This document shows positions 1 through 6,290 of a stretch of DNA of 10,781 bases, in pieces; positions within the stretch are counted from its first letter, which is position 1; every line of letters begins with the position of its first letter. The DNA comes from Caldithrix sp. GTDB taxonomy: Bacteria > Zhuqueibacterota > Zhuqueibacteria > Oceanimicrobiales > Oceanimicrobiaceae. The stretch spans positions 1 to 10,781 of the forward strand of contig SMXE01000051.1 in NCBI GenBank assembly GCA_004357015.1. Reading direction: 5' to 3'. The notes beneath the pieces were generated by a model. That model worked only from the letters and a program-made list of their open reading frames with translations. It was not told the origin of the DNA and made no database searches. The position numbers and the translations under genes were made by a program.

Positions 1-1199
1 CGCAGGGTGCGTTTGAAGGCGCCTTCCAGGTAGTAAGCGTTCTTGTCCTCGTAGATGTTCACCAGGCAGTAAGCGCGAAAGTCGATAGGATCCGGGCAGG
101 CCGCCCAGCAGCCGTTGTATTCATCCGGGTAGAAAATCTGCGCTGCCAGCGCCTCCCAGCCGCCGGTGGAGCCGCCGTAAAGGAAGCGCGCCCAGCCTTC
201 GCCGATACCGCGAAATGTTTTCTCAACGTACGGAATCAGCTCGTAGGTGATGGCGTCGCCGTACGGTCCGACATTTTCGGAATTGACGGCGTACGAATCA
301 TCGTAATACGGATTGGCATGCTGAATCTTGATGAGCAGCACGCGCGGGAAGTCCGGTCCGGTCCAGTCTGCATAAAATTGGTGCGCATGCTCCTGCACGA
401 TCTTATTGTAGCCGTGAATGCCGAACCGTTCGCTGTAGTCTGGCTCGAGACTCGAATCCGGCGGCGTTTCACGAAAGCCACCGAAGTCGTACGGGAAATG
501 GCCATGATCGATGACCAGCGGGTAGCGCGCCTCAGGGTGTTCGTCAAAGCCTGCCGGCAGCAGCACGTGCGCGCCCAGGTACATGGGCCGGCCCCAAAAC
601 TCGGTGAGCAGCTTGCTCTGAATTTTGATGTGTTTGATGTACTTTGTCTCCGGCGGATCCGGGATCGGCGGAATCTTGCTGTCCAGCTCAATCTCGATGG
701 CCGCACGTTGGTTCGGACCGAAGCGTACTTTTTTGGGGGTGCTGTAAAGGTTGCCGGGCGCACGGTTCCAGTGTTGCCCTTCGCCGCGGTCCATGGGAAG
801 CTTGACCACGTGGCCGTCTGCGCGCTGAAAGGTTTCGTAGATGTGCAGCAGCGCCTGTACGTGGTATTCTCCGGCGGGCACGTCTTCCAGGCTCGCGATA
901 GGATAACCGAAGGCTTCGTGGTTGAACGCAATCTTTTCTCCCGGTTTCATGCCTGCCACATCTACCCCAAAAATCAACTGCGTATCGCGACTGTCTTTGA
1001 TCTGGAAGCGCGGCTCGCCCGAAACGTCGGTTGAGAGCATGAGGAGAAGACGGCCGTCCAATAGACCGGCGCTCAATTTTTCGGGAAATGAGACCGCGAA
1101 ACGAACCTGCGCTGTGAGACTGCTTGCGACCGCCAGCGCTATAATAGTTGACAAGATTCCCCGCAACACATTTTCTCCAAAAACAGGTATCCGCGACAT
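1..1199 (-). CDS. Secreted alpha/beta-hydrolase-fold esterase, partial (3' end beyond window)
   Basis: The reverse strand is open from an ATG at 1199 to the window edge (399 codons, no stop), so the C-terminus is missing. A ribosome binding site GGAGG (1208-1212) sits 8 nt before the ATG. Residues 12-31 form a hydrophobic segment ending SSLTAQ, a typical Sec signal peptide, possibly with cleavage after Ala30, so the product is probably exported. Residues 32-190 look like a beta-rich accessory domain. From about 200 a putative-esterase (enterochelin esterase/esterase D-like) fold begins, with MYLGAHVLLPAGF near 206-218 and the nucleophile elbow YGGSTGG (GxSxG) with Ser344, followed by an Asp at 370 in CPDPIDF. 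The catalytic His is expected beyond the window. This family hydrolyses carboxyl esters; the substrate cannot be told. A repeat element (1258-1390) lies just upstream, so its promoter may be partly inside that element. Family call is firm, substrate unknown. Confidence 0.85.
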   Translation of the reverse strand, partial: MSRIPVFGENVLRGILSTIIALAVASSLTAQVRFAVSFPEKLSAGLLDGRLLLMLSTDVSGEPRFQIKDSRDTQLIFGVDVAGMKPGEKIAFNHEAFGYPIASLEDVPAGEYHVQALLHIYETFQRADGHVVKLPMDRGEGQHWNRAPGNLYSTPKKVRFGPNQRAAIEIELDSKIPPIPDPPETKYIKHIKIQSKLLTEFWGRPMYLGAHVLLPAGFDEHPEARYPLVIDHGHFPYDFGGFRETPPDSSLEPDYSERFGIHGYNKIVQEHAHQFYADWTGPDFPRVLLIKIQHANPYYDDSYAVNSENVGPYGDAITYELIPYVEKTFRGIGEGWARFLYGGSTGGWEALAAQIFYPDEYNGCWAACPDPIDFRAYCLVNIYEDKNAYYLEGAFKRTL

Positions 1200-1207
1200 G
1201 TGTTCTT

Positions 1208-1212
1208 CCTCC
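1208..1212 (-). promoter_or_regulatory. Ribosome binding site of the esterase gene
   Basis: GGAGG on the minus strand, 8 nt before the ATG at 1199. It fixes the start of the partial esterase and gives the full signal peptide. Confidence 0.7.
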
Positions 1213-1257
1213 GGTTACATTTTAGGTTGTCGCTATTTTGCTTAATATATCTAACTG

Positions 1258-1390
1258 GTGTCTGAACGAAAAACTCGACCACCCAAGTCATTCCGGCGAT
1301 GTTTTGTGCCGGAATCTCGTTGCTATGGCCAGGGAATTTCCGTCAAAGGCATACAGGAATGAATAGAAGAGACTGTTTTCGTCCAGACAC
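1258..1390 (-). mobile_element. MITE-like repeat, copy 1 (inverted terminal repeats)
   Basis: A 133-bp non-coding element. Its ends are imperfect inverted repeats: GTGTCTGAACGAAAAAC at 1258-1274, and GTGTCTGGACGAAAAC read on the minus strand from 1390. Inside, on the minus strand, lie CATTCC and CGCCGGAATGAC arms. Read on the minus strand it aligns along its whole length with the copy at 5194-5321; shared blocks include GATTCCGGCACAA and CGCCGGAATGAC. The same TAACT is found at 1252-1256 and 1391-1395, a candidate 5-bp target site duplication if the element is taken as 1257-1390. It carries no open frame for a transposase, so any movement would depend on an enzyme supplied elsewhere. It lies between the stop of the ATP-grasp gene and the start of the esterase gene, which puts it in the esterase's upstream control region. 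Confidence 0.7.
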
Positions 1391-1393
1391 TAA

Positions 1394-2659
1394 CTAACCT
1401 TGCGAAGGTTCCGAATCTTCGCAAGGTTGGCCGATGTCAAAAACAAGTTTCCTGTGCCCCTCACGCAGTGCGCTTTCAACCTCCTGCGGTGTTTCTGCTC
1501 GGGCGAAAATGAAACCGAGGTATCTGTTGCCTTCGGGCATCGGCACGACCTCTTGTGAAAGCGGGATGGTTATTCTGATGTCATCGACATGCTTCACAGC
1601 CAGGGCCTGCTTTTCCCCGGACACTGCGCGCAGCGTGCCTTTTTGCGGTATGGGAATCATCATCACGCCAGATGCGTTTTCCTCCCGTTTGACGTGGCCG
1701 ACGTCTTCGCCGATGGCGTGCAGCAGGATCAGCTCCTCCAGGGACATGTCATTTTCGAAGCGAAGCGCGCGCGCACACAGGCCGCCGATGGAGCGCGCCG
1801 CTATCTCCAGAATCCAGATGCCGTCCTGGTTGATCCGTATTTCCGCATGTACCGGGCCGTGGCGAATGCCCATGGCCTGTGCGGCAGCCGTTACGGCTTG
1901 TCTCAGCCGCTGCTGAACCGACTCCGGGTGACGCGAAGGCGTGACGTAAATGGTCTCTTCGAAGTAGGGCCCCGTGAGCGGATCAGGCTTGTCGAAAATG
2001 GCGAGGGTTTTCAGATGGCCTTCTGTCAGGAGCCCTTCAAGCGCAACCTCTTCGCCGGGAATGTAGTCTTCCACCAGAATCTGTCCGGCAAGTTTTTGGT
2101 CATAGGTGGACAACTGGAGATTTTCGAGAATAGCGGAGATCCTGTTTGCCGCGTTTACAAAACTTCCGGCACCATCAGCACGAATCACACCGCGGCTGCT
2201 GGAAAGAAAAGTCGGCTTGAGCACGCACGGGTAGGACATTTCTCTGGCCACAGATGCAAAATCATCCTCAATAGACACGAGCGAGAAATCGGGGGAGGGC
2301 AGACCGGCGTCCGTGAGCAGTCTGCGCATTCTGGGTTTTTCGCGCGCTGCCATGGCGCTTTTCGGGCTGTTGTGCGGCAGTCCCAGGGTTTTCAGTGCAA
2401 GTGCTGCAATCACGGCGGTGTCTTCATCCACCGGGATGATGGCATCGAGTTTCACCTTCGTTGCGAACGCAACGATATTCTCTGAAGCGCCGTCCGGATT
2501 TGAAAAGTCCAGGGTGAGGGTCTTGTTTTCGGTGAGCGATTCCAGCGCCTGTTGCCGTTCCGAGGCGACGACCACTTCCAGAGCAAGTTTCTCAGCAGCC
2601 AAAAGAAAAGCGCTTGCCCGGTAGGTTTTTGTTGGCATCAGGAATAGTATTCTGGCCAT
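1394..2659 (-). CDS. ATP-grasp domain carboxylate-amine ligase
   Basis: 421 aa, ATG start, with AGGG about 9 nt upstream. The N-terminal part (1-105) is a Rossmann-like pre-ATP-grasp domain (MARILFLMPT; LDAIIPVDED at 71-80). The ATP-grasp core follows: YPCVLKP (143-149) with the ATP-binding Lys, a small-residue loop SSSRGV (153-158), VEDYIPGEEVALEG (196-209), and the metal-binding strand WILEIAARSIGG (282-293). Residues 330-408 match the C-terminal domain seen in L-amino-acid ligase/carnosine synthase-like proteins, ending GFIFARAETPQEVESALREG. Such enzymes use ATP to activate a carboxylate as acyl-phosphate and join it to an amine; the substrates here are unknown. The gene is 55 nt after the UPF0173 gene and likely in the same transcript. 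The last 11 codons lie within a perfect inverted repeat, and the stop is 3 bp from a repeat element, so the original C-terminus may have been altered. Confidence 0.85.
   Translation of the reverse strand: MARILFLMPTKTYRASAFLLAAEKLALEVVVASERQQALESLTENKTLTLDFSNPDGASENIVAFATKVKLDAIIPVDEDTAVIAALALKTLGLPHNSPKSAMAAREKPRMRRLLTDAGLPSPDFSLVSIEDDFASVAREMSYPCVLKPTFLSSSRGVIRADGAGSFVNAANRISAILENLQLSTYDQKLAGQILVEDYIPGEEVALEGLLTEGHLKTLAIFDKPDPLTGPYFEETIYVTPSRHPESVQQRLRQAVTAAAQAMGIRHGPVHAEIRINQDGIWILEIAARSIGGLCARALRFENDMSLEELILLHAIGEDVGHVKREENASGVMMIPIPQKGTLRAVSGEKQALAVKHVDDIRITIPLSQEVVPMPEGNRYLGFIFARAETPQEVESALREGHRKLVFDIGQPCEDSEPSQG
1396..1428. repeat. Perfect 12-bp inverted repeat overlapping the 3' end of the ATP-grasp gene
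   Basis: AACCTTGCGAAG at 1396-1407 and CTTCGCAAGGTT at 1417-1428 are exact reverse complements separated by 9 nt. The structure covers the last 11 codons of the ATP-grasp gene and part of its stop codon. No T-run follows on the minus strand, so it is not a standard intrinsic terminator. It could be a 3'-end protective or attenuating hairpin, or a short palindromic repeat that has been incorporated into the reading frame. Confidence 0.75.
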
Positions 2660-2714
2660 GCTAAGCGCCCTGGTGACAAGACATCAAGATCAATGATCCA
2701 GCCCAAGGCTGACA

Positions 2715-3401
2715 CTAAAACTCAAGCTGACCGCCCACGGCCAGAACCTGCGCTTCTTTGCCGATGGCCTGGGTTTTCCGGACAAACTCTTGGGGGTTGA
2801 CGTCGATGAGATCGAACGTCTTATAGTGCATCGGGATGGCGAGTTTTGGATTGAGAAAATCCACCGCCTTGACCGCGTCATCGATGCCCATGGTAAAATT
2901 GTCGCCGATGGGCAGCAACGCCAGGTGGATCCGGTTCATTTCTCCGATGAGTTTCATATCCAGAAAGAGCGCGGTGTCGCCGGCATGGTAGATGGTTTTA
3001 TCTGCTGTTGTTATGAGGGCGCCGGCCGGGTTGCCCATGTAGATCATGCCGTCGTCGGTTTCGTAGCCGGAGCCGTGGTGGGCGATGGTGAGCTTGACGC
3101 GGCCAAACGGAAACTCGTGTGCGCCGCCGATATGCATCGGGTGAACTGTGATGCCCTGCTTGCCGCACCAGGTAGCAATTTCGTAGTTGGCGATGACCGT
3201 GGCATTGTTGCGTTTTGCAATAGTGACAGTGTCGCCGATATGATCGCCGTGCCCGTGCGTGAGCAGGATGTAGTCGCAGGCCACTTCTTCCGGTTTCACC
3301 GTCGCCAGCGGGTTGCCGCTTAGAAAAGGATCGATGAGGATGGTGGCGCTGTCGCTTTCCAGCAGGAAAGCCGCGTGACTGAGAAACGTTAACTTAGGCA
3401 T
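2715..3401 (-). CDS. UPF0173 family metal-dependent hydrolase (metallo-beta-lactamase fold)
   Basis: 228 aa, the usual length for UPF0173 (YtkL-like). ATG start preceded by GAGGGAGAG, a good ribosome binding site. The metal ligands are visible in order: THGHGDH at 48-54 (the HxHxDH signature), H90/H95, IAHHGSG (106-112), YHAGDT (138-143) and PMHYKT (190-195). There is no signal peptide, so it is cytoplasmic. The family is a binuclear metal hydrolase of unsettled substrate. It starts 23 nt after the folE stop and is followed after 55 nt by the ATP-grasp gene; this spacing suggests one operon but gives no firm hint to the substrate. The family assignment is secure; the physiological role is unknown. 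Confidence 0.93.
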   Translation of the reverse strand: MPKLTFLSHAAFLLESDSATILIDPFLSGNPLATVKPEEVACDYILLTHGHGDHIGDTVTIAKRNNATVIANYEIATWCGKQGITVHPMHIGGAHEFPFGRVKLTIAHHGSGYETDDGMIYMGNPAGALITTADKTIYHAGDTALFLDMKLIGEMNRIHLALLPIGDNFTMGIDDAVKAVDFLNPKLAIPMHYKTFDLIDVNPQEFVRKTQAIGKEAQVLAVGGQLEF

Positions 3402-3424
3402 TGTTAACTCTCCCTCAAATTCGC

Positions 3425-3979
3425 TTAAACGTTTCTTTGTGGTTTAATCAGTTGCATGAATTCTGCCCGTGTGGAAAGATTATCGCGAAACACGCCGCGA
3501 AGGGCGCTGGTACTGACCACAGTGTTTTGTTTTTCGACGCCGCGCATCATCATGCACAGATGCCGCGCTTCGATGACGACGGCCACACCCTCTGGGTTAA
3601 GACAATCCAGCAGAAGGTCGGCTATCTGGTTGGTGAGCCGTTCCTGTACCTGCAGCCGGCGCGCGTAAACGTCCACCACTCTTGGGATTTTGCTCAACCC
3701 CACCACCTTGCCGTTGGGCATGTAAGCCACGTGACATTTGCCGTAAAACGGCAGAAGGTGGTGCTCGCACAAGCTGTAAACTTCAATGTCTTTGACCACA
3801 ATCATCTCGTCGCAGCGTTCGGTGAACAGCGCGTCCGTAATGATTTTGCAAGGGTCCTGCTGGTAGCCGCGCGTCAGGAATTCATAGGATTTGGCGACAC
3901 GGGCCGGCGTATTCAGCAGACCTTCGCGTTCCGGATCTTCGCCAATTTCGATTAGCAGTCGTTTAATTATTGCCTGCAT
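3425..3979 (-). CDS. folE: GTP cyclohydrolase I
   Basis: 184 aa. It converts GTP to 7,8-dihydroneopterin triphosphate and formate, the entry step for tetrahydrofolate and also for the queuosine precursor preQ0. The family opening [21 protein letters not shown] is at 12-32. The zinc site is complete: Cys71 and His74 in [10 protein letters not shown] and Cys142 in [14 protein letters not shown]. The GTP-binding and catalytic stretch [20 protein letters not shown] (94-113) is intact, as is the C-terminal [11 protein letters not shown] motif. The ATG at 3979 has GGGAGGAA upstream at a somewhat long spacing of about 14 nt; no better in-frame start is seen. It follows a 37-codon membrane microprotein by 21 nt and precedes the UPF0173 gene by 23 nt. 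A queuosine-pathway gene, queG, is also in the window but in a separate cluster. Confidence 0.97.
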   Translation of the reverse strand: MQAIIKRLLIEIGEDPEREGLLNTPARVAKSYEFLTRGYQQDPCKIITDALFTERCDEMIVVKDIEVYSLCEHHLLPFYGKCHVAYMPNGKVVGLSKIPRVVDVYARRLQVQERLTNQIADLLLDCLNPEGVAVVIEARHLCMMMRGVEKQNTVVSTSALRGVFRDNLSTRAEFMQLIKPQRNV

Positions 3980-4000
3980 AGTGCTCAGGAGTTCCTCCCG

Positions 4001-4114
4001 TTAATGCGGTGAAGCAAGAAATGACAGCATTGATAGCAGAATCAGCACGCCGATGACTCCCACCGCAATCAGCGTCAGGTGCTTCTTTGCGGTCTTTTTT
4101 TGGTCATCGTCCAT
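4001..4114 (-). CDS. Putative 37-aa single-helix membrane microprotein upstream of folE
   Basis: ATG at 4114 to TAA at 4001-4003 gives 37 residues: MDDDQKKTAKKHLT, then a continuous hydrophobic helix (about 13-34, LTLIAVGVIGVLILLSMLSF), ending LASPH. The charged N-terminus followed by one membrane-spanning segment is a coherent small-protein design and not random sequence. A weak purine-rich site (GAGAAAG) lies 5-6 nt before the ATG. It sits 67 nt after the radical SAM gene and 21 nt before folE, in line with the folE operon. I do not recognise a family. The positive Lys/His residues just before the helix suggest the N-terminus faces the cytoplasm. It is short enough for routine gene callers to miss. 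Coding status is inferred from composition, start context and spacing only. Confidence 0.55.
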   Translation of the reverse strand: MDDDQKKTAKKHLTLIAVGVIGVLILLSMLSFLASPH

Positions 4115-4181
4115 TAGGTCTTTCTCAGCGATTTGTGCATTATCTGTGGTTAAATATACCCTTGGTTCCGGCTGCGCTGGA

Positions 4182-5129
4182 TTAGGCTAAAGCCGATTGT
4201 GCCACACGTGACTTGAAGTCTTTGCCCTGGCAGGTGTCCAGCGTTTCGAGTCTTTGCTGAATTGCATAGATGATTTCAGCCGCACTTTTTTCGTGGCACC
4301 ATTGCGGCTCGATCAACAGGTGCGGCGGCGCATCTCCGTACAACCGTTCGATTCTGAAGTCGGGGTTGAGCCGTACGATGACATCGCAGATAAAATCAAC
4401 CCATTCATCGAATGAAAAAACGTAAAATGGCTGCGCCTTGAATTGCCGCGCAAGCTCCGTGTAACGTACCACGTGCAGATTGTGCAGCTTGACGAAATCC
4501 AGCGGCAGCCTCGATACTTCATCTACCGTATCAAGCATTTGGGTGCGGCTTTCATTAGGGAAGCCGAAAACCAGGTGCCCGCAAACGTAAATGCCGCGAC
4601 TTGCAGTTTGATGAATTCCCTCGACGGTGCATTTGTAGTCGTGCCCCCGGTTGATCAGGCGCAGTGTTTCATCGTGGACGGATTCGATGCCGTATTCAAC
4701 GGTCACGAAATAGTCGCGGGTTAATTCCTGCAGATAATTCAGTTTCTCTGCGTCGATGCAATCCGGCCGCGTTCCGATGGAAATGCCGACTACCTCGGGG
4801 TGCGCCAGCGCTTGCTCATAGAGATCTTGCAAGTGGGGCAGATCCGCATAAGTGTTTGAGTAAGGCTGGAAGTACGCGATAAAGGCTGTTGCTTTGAAGC
4901 GGGTTTTCAGGTAGCCGATGCTGTTTTCGACCTGTTCACGCACCGGGATGCGAGCGCGCGCCGCCTCGGGTGTGAAGCTGTCGATGTTGCAGTAGGTGCA
5001 GCCGCCGAATGCCACCGCCCCATTGCGGTTCGGGCAGGTGAAGCCGGCGTTGATCGGTATTTTGTGCACTCTGCGACCGAACTTCTGTTGCAGAAACTCA
5101 CCGTAGTGGTTGTAACTTTGCGAGAACAT
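4182..5129 (-). CDS. Radical SAM protein, TIGR01212/YhcC type
   Basis: 315 aa from the ATG at 5129. The N-terminus MFSQSYNHYGEFLQQKFGRRVHK matches the usual beginning of the TIGR01212/YhcC family; an in-frame TTG at 5168 would add 13 residues (MEILRTQKKPKST), but neither start has a strong ribosome binding site. The 4Fe-4S/SAM-binding cysteines are C32, C44 and C47 in TCPNRNGAVAFGGCTYCN, with the wide CX11CX2C spacing typical of this group. Downstream family segments follow: AYFQPYSNTYADL, GISIGTRPDCID, VEYGIESVHDETL, GHLVFGFPNES and LHNLHVVRYTELA. YhcC-like proteins are radical SAM enzymes of uncertain reaction. The gene stands alone, between the broken toxin gene and the folE group, with 67 nt to the next minus-strand start. 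Confidence 0.92.
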   Translation of the reverse strand: MFSQSYNHYGEFLQQKFGRRVHKIPINAGFTCPNRNGAVAFGGCTYCNIDSFTPEAARARIPVREQVENSIGYLKTRFKATAFIAYFQPYSNTYADLPHLQDLYEQALAHPEVVGISIGTRPDCIDAEKLNYLQELTRDYFVTVEYGIESVHDETLRLINRGHDYKCTVEGIHQTASRGIYVCGHLVFGFPNESRTQMLDTVDEVSRLPLDFVKLHNLHVVRYTELARQFKAQPFYVFSFDEWVDFICDVIVRLNPDFRIERLYGDAPPHLLIEPQWCHEKSAAEIIYAIQQRLETLDTCQGKDFKSRVAQSALA

Positions 5130-5186
5130 TGTACTTTTTGGTTTCTTTTGAGTCCTAAGAATTTCCAACCCCGGGGGGTGGGTATG

Positions 5187-5444
5187 CTAATTCGCGTCTG
5201 AAAGGAAAACAGCTTTTCCGGTCATTCCCGCATGCCTCTGGTGGGAATCCCGTGGCAAAGGCAAAGGGATTCCGGCACAAGAGACCGCCGGAATGACATG
5301 AGTGATCAAGTTTTTGTTCAGTGATTCAATATCGGAGTTTAAGGAATCGAGAAAGTAATCACCGAGACCAGCTTCTTGGCTTTCGTAAAACCAATATCCT
5401 TCTCTCAAATCCTCTTGCGCTGATTTGAGTATTCGAATTTTCAT
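5187..5444 (-). pseudogene. RelE/ParE-type toxin, C-terminal half replaced by a repeat element
   Basis: The ATG at 5444 overlaps the antitoxin stop by 4 bp (ATGA). The first 41 residues (MKIRILKSAQEDLREGYW, FYESQEAGLGDYFLDSLN, SDIES) are a normal N-terminus of the RelE/ParE superfamily that pairs with Unstab_antitox-type antitoxins. From about residue 42 the frame runs into the repeat at 5194-5321 and encodes an unrelated tail (HVIPAVSCAGIPLPLPRDSH and beyond), stopping at 85 aa. The C-terminal beta-strands that carry the catalytic or target-binding residues in this superfamily are absent, and they do not resume on the other side of the repeat. The toxin is therefore very probably inactive, and a deletion accompanied or followed the insertion. 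The family call rests on the N-terminal half and operon position. Confidence 0.8.
5194..5321 (+). mobile_element. MITE-like repeat, copy 2, inserted in a toxin gene
   Basis: About 128 bp. The left end GCGTCTGAAAGGAAAAC (5194-5210) matches the GTGTCTG-type end of copy 1; the right end reads AGTGATCAAGTTTTTGTTCA G, matching the other end of copy 1. Internal arms are GTCATTCCCG (5221-5230) and CCGGAATGAC (5288-5297), with a second inner pair GGGAATCC/GGATTCC, so the strand could fold into a long imperfect hairpin. It is in the opposite orientation to copy 1. Its right edge lies in codon 41-42 of the toxin gene, which puts the boundary to within a few bases because toxin-like sequence is clear on the far side. 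No transposase frame is present. Confidence 0.7.
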
Positions 5445-5656
5445 GAAAGAGAATCTTTTAACTGCTGCTTAGATTCTTCCCAATCAAGAATTTCCTCTTT
5501 ACCTTCTTTGAGACGTTTTTCCCTTTCTTCAAGAATATCTTTATGCCAACCCGGAGAAGTGAAGTCTGAGGTATGGCATAGATCGTCCCCAATTGACTCC
5601 ATCGCGCGAAGCTTTTCTTCAGTGGACATTTGACTTAATTGAGATGTAATATCCAT
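5441..5656 (-). CDS. Antitoxin of the Unstab_antitox (addiction module protein) family
   Basis: 71 aa, ATG at 5656 with AGAGG about 6 nt upstream. The N-terminus LSQMSTEEKLRAMESIGDDL is the short helical region common to this family (compare 'L..EERL.L.E.LWD.L'), and the second half carries the hallmark WHKDILEEREKRLKEGKEEILDWEESKQQLK, that is a Trp-His followed by a charged helix and a W-E-x-x-K ending. These antitoxins bind and block a RelE/ParE-type toxin and usually repress their own promoter as part of the complex. The paired toxin overlaps by 4 bp but is truncated, so this antitoxin appears to be left without a working partner. A 10-bp palindrome at 5691-5718, 34 nt before its start, is a candidate operator. 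Confidence 0.85.
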   Translation of the reverse strand: MDITSQLSQMSTEEKLRAMESIGDDLCHTSDFTSPGWHKDILEEREKRLKEGKEEILDWEESKQQLKDSLS

Positions 5657-5690
5657 TTTTGCCTCTTTACTTTTACTGCTTAATGCTTAA

Positions 5691-5718
5691 TTATGGGATT
5701 ACATGGGAAATCCCATAA
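5691..5718. promoter_or_regulatory. Candidate palindromic operator upstream of the antitoxin gene
   Basis: TTATGGGATT (5691-5700) and AATCCCATAA (5709-5718) are perfect reverse complements with an 8-nt spacer. It lies between the end of the DJ-1/PfpI gene and the antitoxin start. Toxin-antitoxin operons are typically self-repressed through palindromes in this position; a CATAAT-like -10 overlaps one arm on the minus strand. It could instead act as a transcription terminator for the DJ-1/PfpI operon, but no proper T-run follows. Confidence 0.45.
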
Positions 5719-5752
5719 GTTCAAATAGACCCTCCGGGGTTTTCGGGCAAAG

Positions 5753-6274
5753 TTAACTCAACGCCTTGCCCAATGCCTCTGCAAACTCTTTCGCCGCGTT
5801 TGCGCCGGAGCTGGTGATGATGTTGCCATCGACTTCCAGTTTTGAGCCCGTGTACTCGGCGCCGATAATCTGTAGCTTTTCGTAGATCGCGACATGTCCT
5901 GTCACCTTTTTGCCTTTGAGGATGCCGGCCACGGCCAGCGTTACCGAAGCGTGCGAACTGGCTGCAACCACTTTGCCCGCTTGGTCCAGCGATTTGGCGA
6001 TCTCGTGCGCTTTAACGTCGTGCCAGTACTGGCTGGCGCCTGTGCCTCCGATAAAGACCACTGCGTCGTAATCATCCGGATTTACATCATCGATCATCAT
6101 ATCTGGGTTCAGTCTCATTCCCTGGCTCCCTGCAGCGTCATGCGTTAGTGTCGAGGCCGTTGTAACGGTGGCGCCGATACTATCCAGCTTTTCACGAGCG
6201 GCGGAGTACTCTTCATCCCTGAAATTATTGTGTGCCAGAACCATCAAGACTTTCTTGCTATTTTTGCTCGTCAT
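5753..6274 (-). CDS. DJ-1/PfpI family protein with Ser at the nucleophile position
   Basis: 173 aa, ATG with a strong AGGAGAG ribosome binding site. The fold is recognisable: VLMVLAHNNFRDEEY (9-23) carries the conserved Glu (E22) of the FxDxE motif, DYDAVVFIGGTGASQYWHD (68-86) is the central strand and loop, and VVAASSHASVTLAVAGILKGKKVTG (102-126) is the nucleophile-elbow region. In typical family members this last segment reads A-I-C-H-A-P; here the Cys position is Ser107, followed by His108. Related proteins include proteases, glyoxalase III/deglycase-type enzymes and redox sensors, all relying on the Cys. With Ser in place, a Cys-based reaction is not possible, so the protein may be a non-enzymatic binder or use other chemistry. 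It closes a six-gene run after the ferredoxin gene, 16 nt after its stop. Confidence 0.88.
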   Translation of the reverse strand: MTSKNSKKVLMVLAHNNFRDEEYSAAREKLDSIGATVTTASTLTHDAAGSQGMRLNPDMMIDDVNPDDYDAVVFIGGTGASQYWHDVKAHEIAKSLDQAGKVVAASSHASVTLAVAGILKGKKVTGHVAIYEKLQIIGAEYTGSKLEVDGNIITSSGANAAKEFAEALGKALS

Positions 6275-6290
6275 GAACTCTCCTCAAAAG

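Noticed and set aside
236..1034. Long open frames on both strands within the esterase region (minus 236-931, plus 318-1034)
   Set aside because: Both lie in other frames over the esterase coding sequence. Their translations are low-complexity and Arg/Ser/Thr-rich or lack family features, whereas the edge-running minus frame has a signal peptide, a ribosome binding site and a GxSxG motif.
5169..5193. Remaining toxin C-terminus on the far side of repeat copy 2
   Set aside because: None of the minus-strand frames there reads like the end of a RelE/ParE toxin; the stretch holds a C/G-run and leads into the radical SAM gene.
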